Origin: Vespa crabro
Taxonomy: Eukaryota > Arthropoda > Insecta > Hymenoptera > Vespidae
Direction: 5' to 3'
Assembly: GCF_910589235.1 (NCBI RefSeq)
Contig: NC_060958.1
Span: 1,016,001-1,080,000 of the forward strand
Length of the DNA: 64,000 nt
Shown: positions 22,124 through 35,500 of the stretch, piece by piece
How positions within the stretch are numbered: the stretch's first letter is position 1
How the letters are laid out: the number at the start of each line of letters is the position of its first letter
Position numbers and translations under genes: made by a program
The notes under the pieces: generated by a model
The model's input: the letters and a program-made list of their open reading frames with translations, nothing else
What the model was told of the DNA's origin: nothing
The model's database searches: none

Positions 22124-23754
22124 AGCCAGTTTGTCATAGGACATCATCATAGGGGTTATATTTTTTTGCTCAAGATCGTAAAAATCGATCTTACGGTGCA
22201 AAATGGGATCCCCCCAAAAACAACGAAAATATCCATTAATATCGTCGTTTTTCATCTTTGACGAAAGAAAAAGAGAGAGAAAGAAAGTCGAAGACATATC
22301 ATGGGAGATCTTTTCATGGAAGTCCCACCAATCGCAAGAGTCCTTTTCTTGCTCGATCCTCCCGTGATTTCTTTTTCTTTTTTTTTTTTTTTTGTTTCCT
22401 TTAATAATCATCATGATTATTCGAACAATTTTTTCCACGAAAGGATTGAGCCATATCTATATAATGACACATGCTTCTCGATAGCGCTTTAAAAAAATAA
22501 AAAAAATAAAAAAAAAATAAAAAAAAAAAGAACTGTTAATCAAACGCATAGCGCTGATTATTTTTGTAATCTTGCTTTCTTTTCTTTCTTTTTTTCTACG
22601 CTTATTCTATTTTTCCGTTTGATTTATGATCTATCATAATTCTTATTCTACTTTGAGAAACGGACCCTTGCGATTGCCATTCGACAATCTTGATCTATCC
22701 TTCGCACGTCGATCGCCTTATATAAAATTCTACAGGTAGATTCAGGCGATGAAAAAAGAACAAGAACAGGAGAAACAACTCATGGATATAGAATTTTTAA
22801 AAAAAAGAAAAAAGAAAAAAAAAGAAAAAAAAAAAGAAGAAAAATGTACGTTAGATCAGCGATTAGTTAGTTCGATCGCTTCTCGCCTTTCATACTGCGC
22901 CAAGCATATATAGAAAAAGAAAAAAAAAAATGTTTTGCATTTGGTTCGTAAACTTTCGAACAAAATAAAAAAAAAAAAAAAACACCCCCATAGCATACAT
23001 TATGGAGAAAGTATGAAGGCTCTCGAGTAGCGATCGAAAAAACGATTTCGTATACGTCATCGTAGATATATATTTTAAGTATTTCTGGAACTCGTAGACC
23101 TTCGCCGGTCTCCGATCGTGTGATAAAATGGAGGGACGGCGTTTGTTCTTTTTCCTCCTTTTCCCTCCCTCGCTTTTCTTTCCTTTTTATCTTCTTTTAT
23201 TTTCCTTTCCTTTCCTTTATCTTTTCACGAACCGCCGGTACACTACTATGGTCAAGTTGTTCCATCCCAACCATCCTGTGTGTGTCCATCTCTAAAGATC
23301 CTTTTTTCCTTTCTTATCTTCTTTCTTTCTCATTGTTTGCTGCTTCTACTTTAGGACTCAAAAATATTTTCACTGCCGATGGGACAACTCAAAGAAGGAA
23401 ACGCGAAAAAGATTTTTTTTTCTCTCATTCTCATGACGTCATGGATGTTATTGTCGCCGTTGAACATTCCATTCGTTTCTTTTTGATTTTTCTTACTTTT
23501 TAATCGCACGAATATATACGAGATTAATCTTTATATTATGTTTCAGGAAAACAAATAAAGTTTCTCGATGATATTCGTTTGGTAAAAGTAAGAGAAAAGA
23601 AAATAATGAAATCCTTCATCATTTAATATAATCTTATTTGATGAAGCTTTTCCATTTTCGCGTTACACGCCATTTTCTTCTTGGGCTCCTTTTACAGAGA
23701 CCTTTGTTTTTCCCCACCACGCCGTCCTTCCAGAAAAGCGTTGTTCTTTTTTCC

Positions 23755-23760
<6 letters not shown>

Positions 23761-23808
<48 letters not shown>
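23761..23808. repeat. 48-base poly-T tract
   Basis: Uninterrupted T run in the presumed inx2 3' UTR. Exact length is likely to be uncertain in any assembly. Confidence 0.9.
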
Positions 23809-23811
<3 letters not shown>

Positions 23812-24180
23812 TAGTAAGCAATAGGATCATATTGTATTGTATATTGTAGGTCGTCCTTTATCTATACGGGAAAGATAAATATATATTATATATATATATA
23901 TATATAAATATGAATATATAGTGAGACAGAGAGAGAGAGAGAGAGGCAGAGAGAGCATTTGTGTGAGTGTGTATGTGTGCGTGCGTATGTATGTGAGAGA
24001 AAGAAAAATGAAGATGTGTAGGAAGGAAAGAAAGAGAGAAATGAAAAAAGAGCAAAAAAAACAAGAAAATATGTAGATACTATGATACTGATTATACATC
24101 TAATATACTTTATATCCGTCTTAGCTGAAAAGCAATATTGCATTCCACGCACAAAAAGACATAATATGTATGTACGTATT

Positions 24181-24213
24181 ATCTTATGAACATAAAGCGA
24201 ATGTTCATAAGGT
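24181..24213 (+). other. Stem-loop in the presumed inx2 3' UTR
   Basis: CTTATGAACAT (24183-24193) is perfectly complementary to ATGTTCATAAG (24201-24211) around the 7-nt loop AAAGCGA. A G-U pair and an A-U pair extend the stem by two. It could be an RNA structure near the 3' end or a bidirectional terminator-like element. Function unknown. Confidence 0.6.
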
Positions 24214-25324
24214 TTGACACGTGTAATCGAGGGGCCAAAATAAGACGAAACGTTCTTCTTTTTCTAATATATATATATATATATATTTGCATATGTATAG
24301 GGTGAACGCCTATTGCGTATTTACACGACAGTCGAATATTTGTATAACACATATATACACCTATTTGTATCTTGTATGTTTTTTTTTTTTTTGTATTATC
24401 TATACGACGACATAATAATTACCGTCCCGGCGTGCTTAGGGGGTTACCGGATAAATAAATAAACAAATAAAAGCGTTTTATTTTTAAGAACGTATTAACA
24501 TGTTGCATACATAAATATATATACATATATACATATATATACATACATATATATATATATATATATATCGTGCAATTAATTATACGAGTTCGACCAAGTT
24601 AGAGCGTAATATTTTGGAAAAACAAAATAGAATATTTTTGATAACCATATTGTTATAGATCTTACGACAAATAATGTAAACGATGATCGACCGAGGAAAT
24701 AGAATGATCGATTAACAGTTAAAGAAGAATGTGAAGTTTGATAAATAATATACATACAATATATGACTTGTGATGATGTATATTGGAATACGTTATGAAG
24801 ATTATTTGACATATTCGATAAAATATATTAGAATACGAGGAAGGAAGATGCGATAGGTTCTTTCTATCAATTTTCAAGGACTGGACCTGGTAACCCTTGA
24901 ACCCACGCGTTTATGATCCTTTCAGAACATTCTCGAACGAGCGTCGCTCGTTTTTACGGCAAAGACTATGGATTGATAGAATGATAAAAGAATTAATATA
25001 CTGCGAGATATATATAAAAAAAAAAAAAAAAGACGTATTGTCAATTTTGCGCTTCTAATCAATGCGCCTTCTAAGACTGTCGAGAAACTAATCGAAAACA
25101 CTCTATAATAATGATTTTCATGTTTTTCGTATGCCTTGTTTTGTTTCTTTTTCTTATTTTTCTTTTTCTTTTTTTCTTTTTTTTTTCTTTTTCCTTTTTT
25201 TCTCCCCCCCTTTTTTTTTTAGATCATATACATCGAGCTACGAAGTCCTAAAAAGCATATGTCGGCGCAGATATTTTTCGAAAATATCCTGCGCGATATT
25301 TTTGCATAATTACTGTTGATAATC

Positions 25325-25370
<46 letters not shown>

Positions 25371-25677
25371 CAACAATAATAATGATAGTAATAATAATGA
25401 AGATAATGATGATAATAAAAAAAAAAAAATAAATAATAATAGTAGTAATAGTAGTAGTAATACTAGTAATAATACGAAAAGTAAAAACCCTTAAGAGAGA
25501 CCAAGCCATTTATTCTTCCTCCTTCGAGTTGTGCTTACGACATTTATGACACGTTCGTTCTTCGTAAAGTGCCAACGTGTATACGCATTCTTTTTTTATT
25601 ATCATTTATTTGCGTTAGCAAGAAAAAGAGAGATACGTAAGTTGGAGAGCGATAAAAAACATATACAAATGGATATG

Positions 25678-25709
<32 letters not shown>

Positions 25710-25911
25710 TATATGTGCATATATATTGTACCGGGTAAAGAAAGAAAAGGAAAAACAAAAAAGAAATGCAAAATTGCCAACCATAATCTTCGTCATTGTT
25801 CACAACTGTTGGAGCTCCGTGTATAGAAAGGAGGAAGGCAATATGATAATCGTTCGCATGTATTCGTGCCTTTGCTCGTGCCACTTGTTTAGAAACGATA
25901 AAAGACGAGAA

Positions 25912-25916
<5 letters not shown>

Positions 25917-26000
<84 letters not shown>
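25917..26000. repeat. (TA)n microsatellite, about 42 units
   Basis: Uninterrupted TA dinucleotides; the longest dinucleotide array in the inx2-inx7 spacer. Confidence 0.95.
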
Positions 26001-26002
<2 letters not shown>

Positions 26003-26358
26003 CATATGAATCTTTGTTTTTTCTATTAGATAAATAGGTGACAATTTTGCTTTAGAGGACATCGATAAACGACAATGAAGATCATTGAAAAGGAACATCG
26101 CTCATCTTTTATCAACATAAACGTATCACCGTCATATAATTATCATTGTCATCAACGTCATCTCGTTATCGTCATCGTCATCGTCATTATCATCATCATT
26201 ATCATCATCATAGTCATCGGTCTTTCCCTTTTTTGCATCTTTTGTTCTGTTCCCGTTCGTCGACGTAACATTTGACGAAATATAATGATTGTGGTAATAG
26301 GTACATACATTGTAGCTAATAAGTGACGTTAGAAGAAAAAGAACCGCAAGAAAAAAGT

Positions 26359-26403
<45 letters not shown>

Positions 26404-27426
26404 TAATTCCTGCGATAATAGAGAATTTGTATTTAGACGTGTAAGTAATCGAAGAAAGGATCCGTGTCCTTTTTTCTCTTTTATTTTATTTCTTTTTTTT
26501 TGTCCTTTTCCCTTTATTTCTTTTCCTTTCTTTTAACGATCCTACGACTTCGGGGACTCGTCCGATTTTGTAGAGAAAAATCACACTTTTTCTTACATAT
26601 ATATATATATATATTTTTTTTTTTCTTCGTGGCAGCTCCAAGAACGACCGGTGGTAGTCCGCGAAAACAATAATTTCCATCGTTCAATATGCCCAAGTTT
26701 ATGTTGTACACTTTAATACGAATATTCTTTGTAAAATTAAAGAAATAAATATCAGCGAAATAAAATAGCCTGAATCTTTGTTGAATTTGTGTACGTTTCG
26801 AGAGTATCGTATTATACATATAGCGAGTATGCAATGTGCTGATTAAGAGGAAAAAAAAAAAAAGAAAACAATTAACATTTCACGTGTCGTCGTACGATTC
26901 GACGTTAAAGACGTGTTCTGTATTATTTTAATTCTCTTTCTTTTTAACAAATGATCGATAATAATAATGTCCTTAATTCTCAAAATTCGTTATTTCATTA
27001 TATTTTTTTTAGGTTGATGATATATTAAGTAAATATGTCAATGAATGGATATGATTTATCAAAATTGTAGTATCTGTGTGTCCCGTAACAAAATTTGTTC
27101 AAAGTAAGTACAAATTAATTTGATTTTATCTATATTCTTAATCTCTCACTTTTTATCAGCAAGATATAATCACGCAATTTATTTCAATTTCTCACGACCG
27201 TACTCTCGACGAATTTTCATCGAAATAATTTTCGAAATAACGCTTCGTCGTTTATATATACGTATACCACGATAAAATGTTGGGAGTTGAGAGACTGGTT
27301 ATACGAGTTCGTTGCTTAAAAAGGTCGAACGGTGGTAAAGGAAAGAGAGAAAAAAGAATAAAAGGACGAGGGAATGTTGGACGACGTCGCGTTTATCTCG
27401 ATGTATTATCGATCTCCGGTTAAACA

Positions 27427-27457
<31 letters not shown>

Positions 27458-27877
27458 GTTTAAACGCAGGAACGACCTTTGGCTGAATTCTAAAGAGTAT
27501 ATAAACGAATGACCCTGCACGATTCCTACCTACACATTGTTGAGATTCATTACGTGGATCGGCGTCGATCACGTAGGTGCATGTGCAACATGGGGGAACA
27601 TTTATACGTGCGTGTGCTCCGGTTTGCGATTAACGATCAGGAGCAAAACTGCGATTCTCTTCCCCCTTCTCTTTATCTCTCTTACTCTCACTCATGTCCA
27701 GGCAACATTTGAGGGTCGAACAATTTCAGGTCCCCCCCCGTAACATCGACGGATTAGGGTGCTGCTGCTAAGAGGAAAATTATTGTATTGCCGCTATAGT
27801 AAAATTAATGTCTATTACTCCGATGTTAACTCTGATCGTATTATGAATTTAACGACGTTACGTTCTGTTACAAATCT

Positions 27878-27879
<2 letters not shown>

Positions 27880-27942
<63 letters not shown>

Positions 27943-27943
27943 T
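27880..27943. repeat. (ATT)n microsatellite, about 21 units
   Basis: Pure ATT array in the inx2-inx7 spacer. In one frame it gives a poly-tyrosine reading that is not a protein. Confidence 0.95.
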
Positions 27944-30180
27944 GTCTACCGTCATTCCTACTTTCTACGGTTTAAACGCGATTACACGCGGTAAAACGTT
28001 AAGTGAGATCTATATCTATGTTTCTACGACGGATGTTAAAGAATTATAGTCATAACTGAGAAATCGGACCGAGGTCGTAGTCCGATTAGGTTAACGATTA
28101 CCGTATGATGAACGGTATCGTATAACGATACACGATCAACATTAACGTAATCCTTATTTTTCTAACTTCACGCAAAGCTTCTACTTTTACGATCTTGAAA
28201 TGTGAGTGGGATGTAAAGAATCTAGTGATCCAAAGATAATTATATTCTGATCACGAAGACCGAGACGACAGGGTCGAGGTTGCCGATGTTACTTCGAAGA
28301 AACTTGATTGGACGTCTTTTTCTATTCTTTAACTAGATATGGAACCCGTGCTACCGGTATTTAAAACTTCCTCTTCTTTGAGTATATCTTTGCCCTAGGG
28401 AAATATTCTAGAAAACGGATGTGCTTATAACGAATACGCTTTCTTTTTTGTTTTTTCTTTTTTTTTTTTTTTGTAATAAAAATATCCTCATTATTTGTCA
28501 AAGAAAAAAAAAAAAAAAAATTAAGAGACAAGTTGTTAGACCGAAAGGGAGATTTTATTTGACCACGTTTCGACTAAAAACACGGTAAAATATGATCTTA
28601 ACGAGTTAACGTTTTCTACCTTTCACCGAGTCCAGCTTTGTTCATACGTGCTACATAAATGTATATATAAATGTAATCTCTGTGTGTGTGTGTGTGTGTG
28701 TATGCATGTATATATGTACATGAGACGGTAGACGAAGATTCGTAAATGTGAAAGAGAGAAAGAAGAAAGAGATTGTGAGAGCAAACGAGCATAGGTACCG
28801 AGTAGGTATCGAAGATGACGACGACAACGAAGAAGACGACGACAAAGCTCGGCGTGCACGTAAAGGAACGAAGAAGGGAGAGGACAGGATCTTCTTTGGA
28901 ATACTCGTTCGTTCTGTTGGCTCGGCCTGGCCTGGCACGAGGGCAACGGCCGGTCAAAGTCCCTCCACCTTCGTAGCTGCACGCGCTTCATGGCCTTCTT
29001 CGTTTCTCTCTGCTTCTTCTCTGCTTTACAGGACTCTCTTACCAACTCAGCCTCCTCCTCTTCTTCTTCTTCTTCTTCTTCTTCTCAATTCCTCCAACGA
29101 AATTTCTCATAGTCGTATATTTACGATTATTTACCAGTCTATCATACTACTAGGCATACATTCAAACAAAACAAAGGGGGGGGGGCAGGGAAAACGTTCG
29201 TTATATTCCGATTAAGATTTCATATTTATCGATATCAATTATATAAAATTCGAGATTCGATTTGCATTATTTATCATAAATTTTCATATTCCAAATAGTA
29301 TCTTTGAGGTTAGGAAGAAGTACCTGTTAATTAGCACGTAACTTTATTTCGGAGAATTATGTTTCTCGTCATCGATAACAAAATATATTGGTATTTTATC
29401 GATATGATTTCGAAATTACTCGAGTTTTTTTCCTTCTTTGGATGGAATCATCATTCCGGACAATCATAGAACACGGTAATAGAATAAAAGTATTAATAGG
29501 GACGACATCTTATCTCTATTTGTTTTCCAATTTGAAACTCACCGCGTGTTATTAAATCATAAAAATGTAAAAGTTTCATGACGAGATAATATCAAATGTT
29601 AAAAAAATACTCAAGGAAATATTATATTCTATTTCAAAACAATTGTCCGACGAAGAAACCTATAGGAATATTTGTTTACATTACTTTGTTTTTATTACTA
29701 GATTAAGTCAAGTAATTATTATCATCCTAGTGACATCGTAGAAAAAGCAGTATACGTTAAACCTTGGTATAAATTACATTTCGTAATCTTTACTACCGGC
29801 ATAATACAGTTTATAACATGAATAGTTACGTTTGCTAGCCAATACGATGAACAATTTGACCCAGAAATCTATGCTTTTACGCCCATCGTGAAGATTATAA
29901 ACGATAACTGATTACCGTCGAATGAAACAGAAATCGGTGTTATAGATTAGAAAAGAACAAAAAATGTATGATAAGCCATCTTAATCAAGATAACGAGAAA
30001 TCATGATCAAATATTTTTCCGCTTACATTGATTAATCGGACGTATTAAACGTCGAAGAAAATCAAAGAATATTTCAATGAAAGATAATTTCAAAGAATAA
30101 ATTTAATTAAAGAAAATTTTTGAATACGTTAAAGATATTTTACGATGTGTGTATACATAACTTAGCATATAAACGTAACC

Positions 30181-30222
<42 letters not shown>

Positions 30223-30932
30223 TGTAGATGTGTAGACATTACTGATACTAAACATACGTTGACAATGACAAAGAAGACATAAAGCTCTGTTAAAAGATTC
30301 AACGACAATGTAACTATCGTAAGCCATTGTGCTTACGTATTTTATCTCTCTCTTTCTCTCCCTTTCTATTGTATTTTTTGTATTCTATCTATAATACTAA
30401 AGGCTTTATCTTTCTTATCTCTGCTTATACACACCATCACACAATAACGTTACCTCACTCTTCGAAAGATAGCCACATTTTTTGACTTACATATTAGACA
30501 CTTGAGAAGGCTGCTGCGCAATCGTCGTGCTGGTGATAACGTCGTTCATGAGATTCAATGTTGGTCGAAGAGCTCGATCACCTTAACTCCGTTGATATTA
30601 CCAAGAGAGAAGAAACATAAGTTCTGTTTCTTATGGCAACGTCTTTACGCGTTTACGAATGTTAAACATTCTTTCCGTCGCACGACTTTACTATCAGAGC
30701 AACGAAGAAGGAAAAGGAGAAGAAGAAGATTTATAAGAAGAAGAAGAAGAAGAAGGAGGAGGAGGAGGAGGAGAAGGTGGAGAGGAAGGAGAAGAAGAAG
30801 AAGAAAAAAAAAGGAGAAAGGAGAATAGAAGGAAGAAGAAAAACAAGATCGCTTAATAATCATATTCTCGTAGAGAGACACGACAGTAAATTGCGTTAAA
30901 TCTTCGTGTTGCATTCTCGTTGCATTCTAGCA

Positions 30933-33234
30933 ATGGCGGCAACGTTTCTGTCAACGTTTTCTGTCCTAAAGGATCACGTAAAACTTAAAGTAGCCGAAGA
31001 TTCAGCAGCTATTGATAATATCGGTAAATGCTCTTAATGTCTGCGTTCTTGAAGAATTCGTGTTTATCGTATATAACGGCTTATAAATCTGTTAGCTCTA
31101 TTAGTTGATAAACTAAAAGTGTCATAGATCACGAGGTCATCTTTATCGATATATGCCACATGTGCTTGTGTATTATTTGTGTATTCGATCGTATTTATAT
31201 ATATCTTTCGTATATATATATATATATATATAAGCAAAAATTTATTTTTGAAGAGAAAAAATAATTTTTTTTTTCTTTTTTTTTTCAGTTTTCAGATTAC
31301 ACTACAGGGTCACATTCTTGGCGTTGCTCGTCGGTAGTCTTTTGGTATCTGCGAGACAATATATCGGCGAACACATAAGGTATAATTTTGTGAATAAAAA
31401 TCGTCTACTTTTTAAATATTTCTAAATATATAGAATAGAAAATGCATTGAACAATTGCGTAAAACTTTTTTTTTTTTTTTTTTTTTTTTGGAAACAGATG
31501 CATAGCCGATTCATCGGTAAATACACATGTTATAGAAACCTATTGCTTCTTTACGTCGACTTTCACCGTGGTAAGTCTTAAGAACGTTTATATTTAGTTA
31601 TGCGTGGAATGACGATTCCTTTCATATCCGAGCGTCCCGTGAAAACGAAAGTCTTGTAATCTGTTACACGAGCAATTACGTACGTTCCTTATCGATGCAA
31701 CAAATTTACTCTTAGGTGAAGCATATGAATGCATCGTATGTGAATGAAGGAGAAATTCCACATCCTGGAGTTGGACCAATTGGGAAAAATGATGAGACTG
31801 TTCATCATGCGTATTATCAATGGGTGCCTTTTGTTTTATTTTTCCAAGCTCTTCTCTTTTATCTACCACATTACATATGGCGAAAGACAGAAGGTAAGTT
31901 ATTAATATCGTCTTGTATGAATTTGATAAAAATATATTTTATTACGATACAAGAACATTATATTTGTGGTAGATGAACGTTTAATAATGTAATTAGATTG
32001 TATAAAAAAAAAAAAACTACTACGATTATATGAAGTTTATGAAAATGTGAAAGATTTCATGACAATTACTCAGCTGATATCATTTATAATCATACTTTAC
32101 AATATTTCTTTAAAAAATGATTTGAAGATGAATAATATTATCAGTTTGACGATTGTTACCTCGGTCGATTTCTCTGAATTAACAGAAGCGTTGAAATTTA
32201 AAGACTTAAACAGAATTGTCAAGATATCTATATCCTTAGTGATATATTGAAGATGTGTGTGTGCGTGTGTATGTGTGTTTAGGTGGTCGTTTGAAGAATT
32301 TAGTCTCGGGTTTACATGTGGCTTGCTTGGGTTTGCATGAAACGGCAATGAAGGTCAACGATAAATACCAAGTGCCATCGAAAGACGATGTTGACCAAAA
32401 GATACAAAAAATTCGAAAGGCATTTATCGAACGTATTTACATCAATCGAACTTGGTCTTATTATCTCACTTTTTGTGAGATATTAAATTTCATTAATGTT
32501 GTAACGCAAATTTATTTGACCAATTGGTTCCTTGGTGGAGCCTTTATGAGTCTTGGTAAAATTATTGGAGACAAAAGTTACAGTGGAAAAATGGAGCCAC
32601 TCGATATTGTCTTTCCCAAGGTATGAATCATATTTTCTTTATCTTTTTTCATTTAGATATTTTCTACGTGTTTTAATGACTCATAGGTAACAAAGTGTAC
32701 ATTCCACAAATATGGTTCTTCGGGTACGATACAAACTCACGATGCTCTTTGCGTGATGGCATTGAATATTATTAATGAGAAGATCTATACATTCCTGTGG
32801 TACTGGTTCATTATTCTATCCTTCATCACTTTGCTTGGGCTTATTTGGAGATTGATAACGATGGTATTACATGCTAGGTTGGTAATTATCTTTTGATCTT
32901 TTTATAAAAATATTTTTTACGATCTTCAATTATATTTTATTTCTTTAGAAGTGAGGCGTTCAACAAAATTCTTTTCTCTATGGCCTGTCCTGGGAAATAT
33001 AATCCTTGGAACGTAGTTAGAGTTACTCGGGAATATCATTTTGGAGATTGGCTCTTTTTGTATTATATCGCCAAAAATTTAGACAATTATGTGTTCAAAG
33101 ATCTCTTAGAAAGATTAGCTCAGGATCTCGAGAATATAAATCAAGGACAATACTATAAGACGACTTATTTAGACGTCGAAGAGTATCCGTTGCAGGAAAA
33201 ATCGAAGACTTTGGATATTGAGACTTCTTCATAA
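30933..33234 (+). CDS. Inx7: Innexin inx7
   Basis: Seven coding exons: 30933-31023, 31289-31379, 31498-31570, 31716-31893, 32283-32620, 32687-32877 and 32949-33234. They give 415 residues with all phases closing. It begins MAATFLSTFSVLKDHVKLKV. Inx7-like stretches include RQYIGEHIRC, YYQWVPFVLFFQALLFYLPH, MEPLDIVFPKVTKC and HDALCVMALNI. Loop cysteines are C62/C77 and C261/C279. Four membrane segments are expected near 35-53, 118-136, 205-225 and 290-310. The C-terminus is longer and more polar than in inx2, ending LDIETSS. In Drosophila Inx7 is needed for embryonic epithelia, nervous system and memory circuits. Assignment as the Inx7 orthologue rests on recalled similarity. The MAA start is the only Met in frame in exon 1. 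Confidence 0.93.
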
Positions 33235-35460
33235 TTATTCGATCGAATCGAAGTATGTAAATGATTTAATTATCGCTGGGTTGTGCCAAGTGATAAGACT
33301 ATATATTTTTAATTTCGAAAGTGCCATACATACATATTGTTATAACGAATGATATATCGCGAAGAGACTAAATATTTTTAGTGAAAATATATAAAAGGGA
33401 ATTTTTCTCGACGACGTAAAATAATTTTGTTCAAGTATTGCACGTACGTATTCGTTCTTTTTTTTTTTTGTGGGATAAATAAAAAATGAAAGAAAGAAGA
33501 AGAAAAAAAAGAAAAACATGGGAAAAATATTAAACGGGATGTGCATGTTACGAAGAAACGTGTTCATTTAGTGCCAGTTCTGAAAGTGGTGTTCTTAACA
33601 CAATGGCTTGCCTGTTGAGAGGGGTTGACGCAGCGAAAAACGGAACTTAAGAATGCGAATCGAATGGGAAGAAAACAAAAGAGCCGAACCCTTTTCTAAC
33701 AGCCATCTATGGTCCTTCGAGTTCCCTCTTTCGACTCTCGAAATGAGCCCTTTTCTATTTATCACTTCCATTGTACTTATGTACCAACGAAAGAAACGAT
33801 GGACCGATTTTTATGAGAACGAGTCGGCTTTGAGCTGCCTTCTTTTAATCTTTTCTTCGTAGCTAGCTCGTGAAATAGAAAAAGAAAAAGAAAAAGAAAA
33901 AGAACTAAAAAAAAACAAATGAAAAAGAACGTTCGCTTCGATGATTAGCAGAGTTGTCCTTGAAATTAGACTTTCAACGAGTCCATAACGCTAAATGAAA
34001 AAAAAAAAAATCCTCTCCTTGCTCAGTTTATTTCACGAGGGAAGACTAGATTAACGAGCTTATTTGTTGTGACTCGATCATGATCTCCAATCTTCTTCCA
34101 GCTGCCTTAAGCCCCCATTCATACGGTCTTACTTCGTTAAAATCTTCTTAGGCGTATTTTACGACGAAGTATTTTTTTTATTTTTATAATCCATTTTTTG
34201 TTCTCTCTGATACCTTCTAAAACGATCTCAGCGAAGATATTGCAGTGTTATGTATAAAGAAAAGAAAAAAAATATATACAAATATATAATATCAGTTGAT
34301 GTTTGTAAAGTAATTTGAGAACCTTTGTTCTTTTTTTAAGTATTCGTTCCATTTCAAACTATTACTCGAAACACGTAAGTTTGTTTTCCATGTTCACGAA
34401 CGTGGCCAGATTAAAACGTTGTATCGCGTGACAGTGTCAAGAAGAAAGCTTAAATCGCTATTTGCGTGTCAATGCTCTTACACAGTCAAAGACATTCTTT
34501 TTGTACGTGCGTTAACTTGACGACATTTAAAATACAAGAACGTACGCATATGCGTAGCAGGTAAGTATACGTTGCGTTGACTCCTTAAGCGAGTCTCTCT
34601 ATAGTTAAGATCGTTAAATCGTTAAGATCGTTGATATAGACATTATACATGGTGACCTATAAATTCGAAAGTAATTGACGTACGTTAAATACGTCACTTA
34701 TGTACGTTCTAATACTACGATAAATTAAAATACGATTATCTATGATAAATTCTAAATAAATATTTTCGTAATAAATGAGGATAATTTTTAATTAGCAATA
34801 ATTAAATTACGCTTGAAAATAAACGTTACAAAAAATTTATATGCGCGTATGTATCTGTGTATGCATTCAGAAAAGAAACTGTGAATCAGACAGTGGAATC
34901 ATTCTTCGAAGATCTTCTAAAAAGAATGAAATCCTTTTCCAGTCACGTAATAAGAGATATCTAAGGGTCAGTAAAGCTAATTATATCTAATCTATACGTA
35001 GAAAGTATGGAATTTCACTTGGAAATCAATTTCAATTCTTCCGTCTTTTAGCGTTATTAGTCACGAATAACAGAAAGGATAAAGTTCCTCTGATTGACAG
35101 CGATCATATAGAAAGCTACGATAAATCTATCGACGAATCAACAACGATTAATTATCCTTGATAACGAATGAAGTATCGGTGGGAACGAACACTTAATTAA
35201 AATTGTGATTTATCGAGAGAGTAAATTGGAATTGTAGGGGAAAAATTTCAATATTATCGAGAGAATATTTCCGAGAGTCTACGAGTCTCTCTGGGTTGCG
35301 TTATATACTTAAATATATGTATGTACATAGGACACGTATATAACTGTAACTCAGCCCCTTGACTCGACATGGTTGGGTCTCACGAGTTCAGGTATTATTC
35401 ATATGAAAGGCCCGCGTGGGCCGTATCTCGGTGGTCCCTCGAACAAAGACCGGCTTTAGT
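33235..35460. other. inx7 3' UTR and intergenic DNA
   Basis: AT-rich DNA after the inx7 stop. An AATAAA lies near 33,476, about 240 bases downstream, and is a likely poly(A) signal. No further gene is supported; a 70-codon frame near 33,650 has no recognisable features. Confidence 0.45.
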
Positions 35461-35500
35461 TGAGGCTATAAAAGCAGAACTCTCGTAGAGATGCTAGAGA
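35461..35500 (+). promoter_or_regulatory. TATA-type promoter with no assigned gene
   Basis: TATAAAAG at 35467-35474 follows a GC-richer block containing the inverted repeat GGCCC-GCGT-GGGCC at about 35,409-35,422. If used, transcription would start near 35,497 on the plus strand. A candidate 5' splice donor (CGT-GTAAGA) sits near 35,892. No open frame that I recognise follows, so it may drive a non-coding RNA or an upstream exon of a gene further right, possibly ogre. Confidence 0.4.

Larger units (their letters stand above)
22124..24480 (+). other. Probable long 3' UTR of inx2
   Basis: AT-rich, homopolymer-rich DNA with no coding frame. The first strong cluster of overlapping AATAAA signals is at about 24,454-24,471, so the 3' UTR may be about 2.3 kb; earlier weak signals exist. 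It includes a 48-base T run at 23761-23808, (TA)n and (GA)n near 23,885-23,945, and the stem-loop at 24181-24213. Confidence 0.45.
24481..30932. other. Intergenic region between inx2 and inx7
   Basis: About 6.4 kb dominated by simple sequence: (AAT)n near 25,328-25,365, a pure (TA)n at 25917-26000, (GA)n at 26362-26400 and 27428-27455, (ATT)n at 27880-27943, (GT)n near 28,680-28,700, and AG-rich trinucleotides near 30,700-30,810. A GC-richer patch at about 28,790-29,060 and the last 450 bases before inx7 may be regulatory. Long frames here are composed of repeats and are not credible genes. Confidence 0.55.

Noticed and set aside
28748..29215. 155-codon frame with Asp and Leu runs
   Set aside because: It consists of GAC and CTT triplet repeats joined by GC-rich spacer, with nothing resembling a domain.
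30502..30828. 108-codon Arg-rich frame before inx7
   Set aside because: The second half is an AGA/AGG repeat; the first half has no recognisable features and lies in the presumed inx7 promoter.
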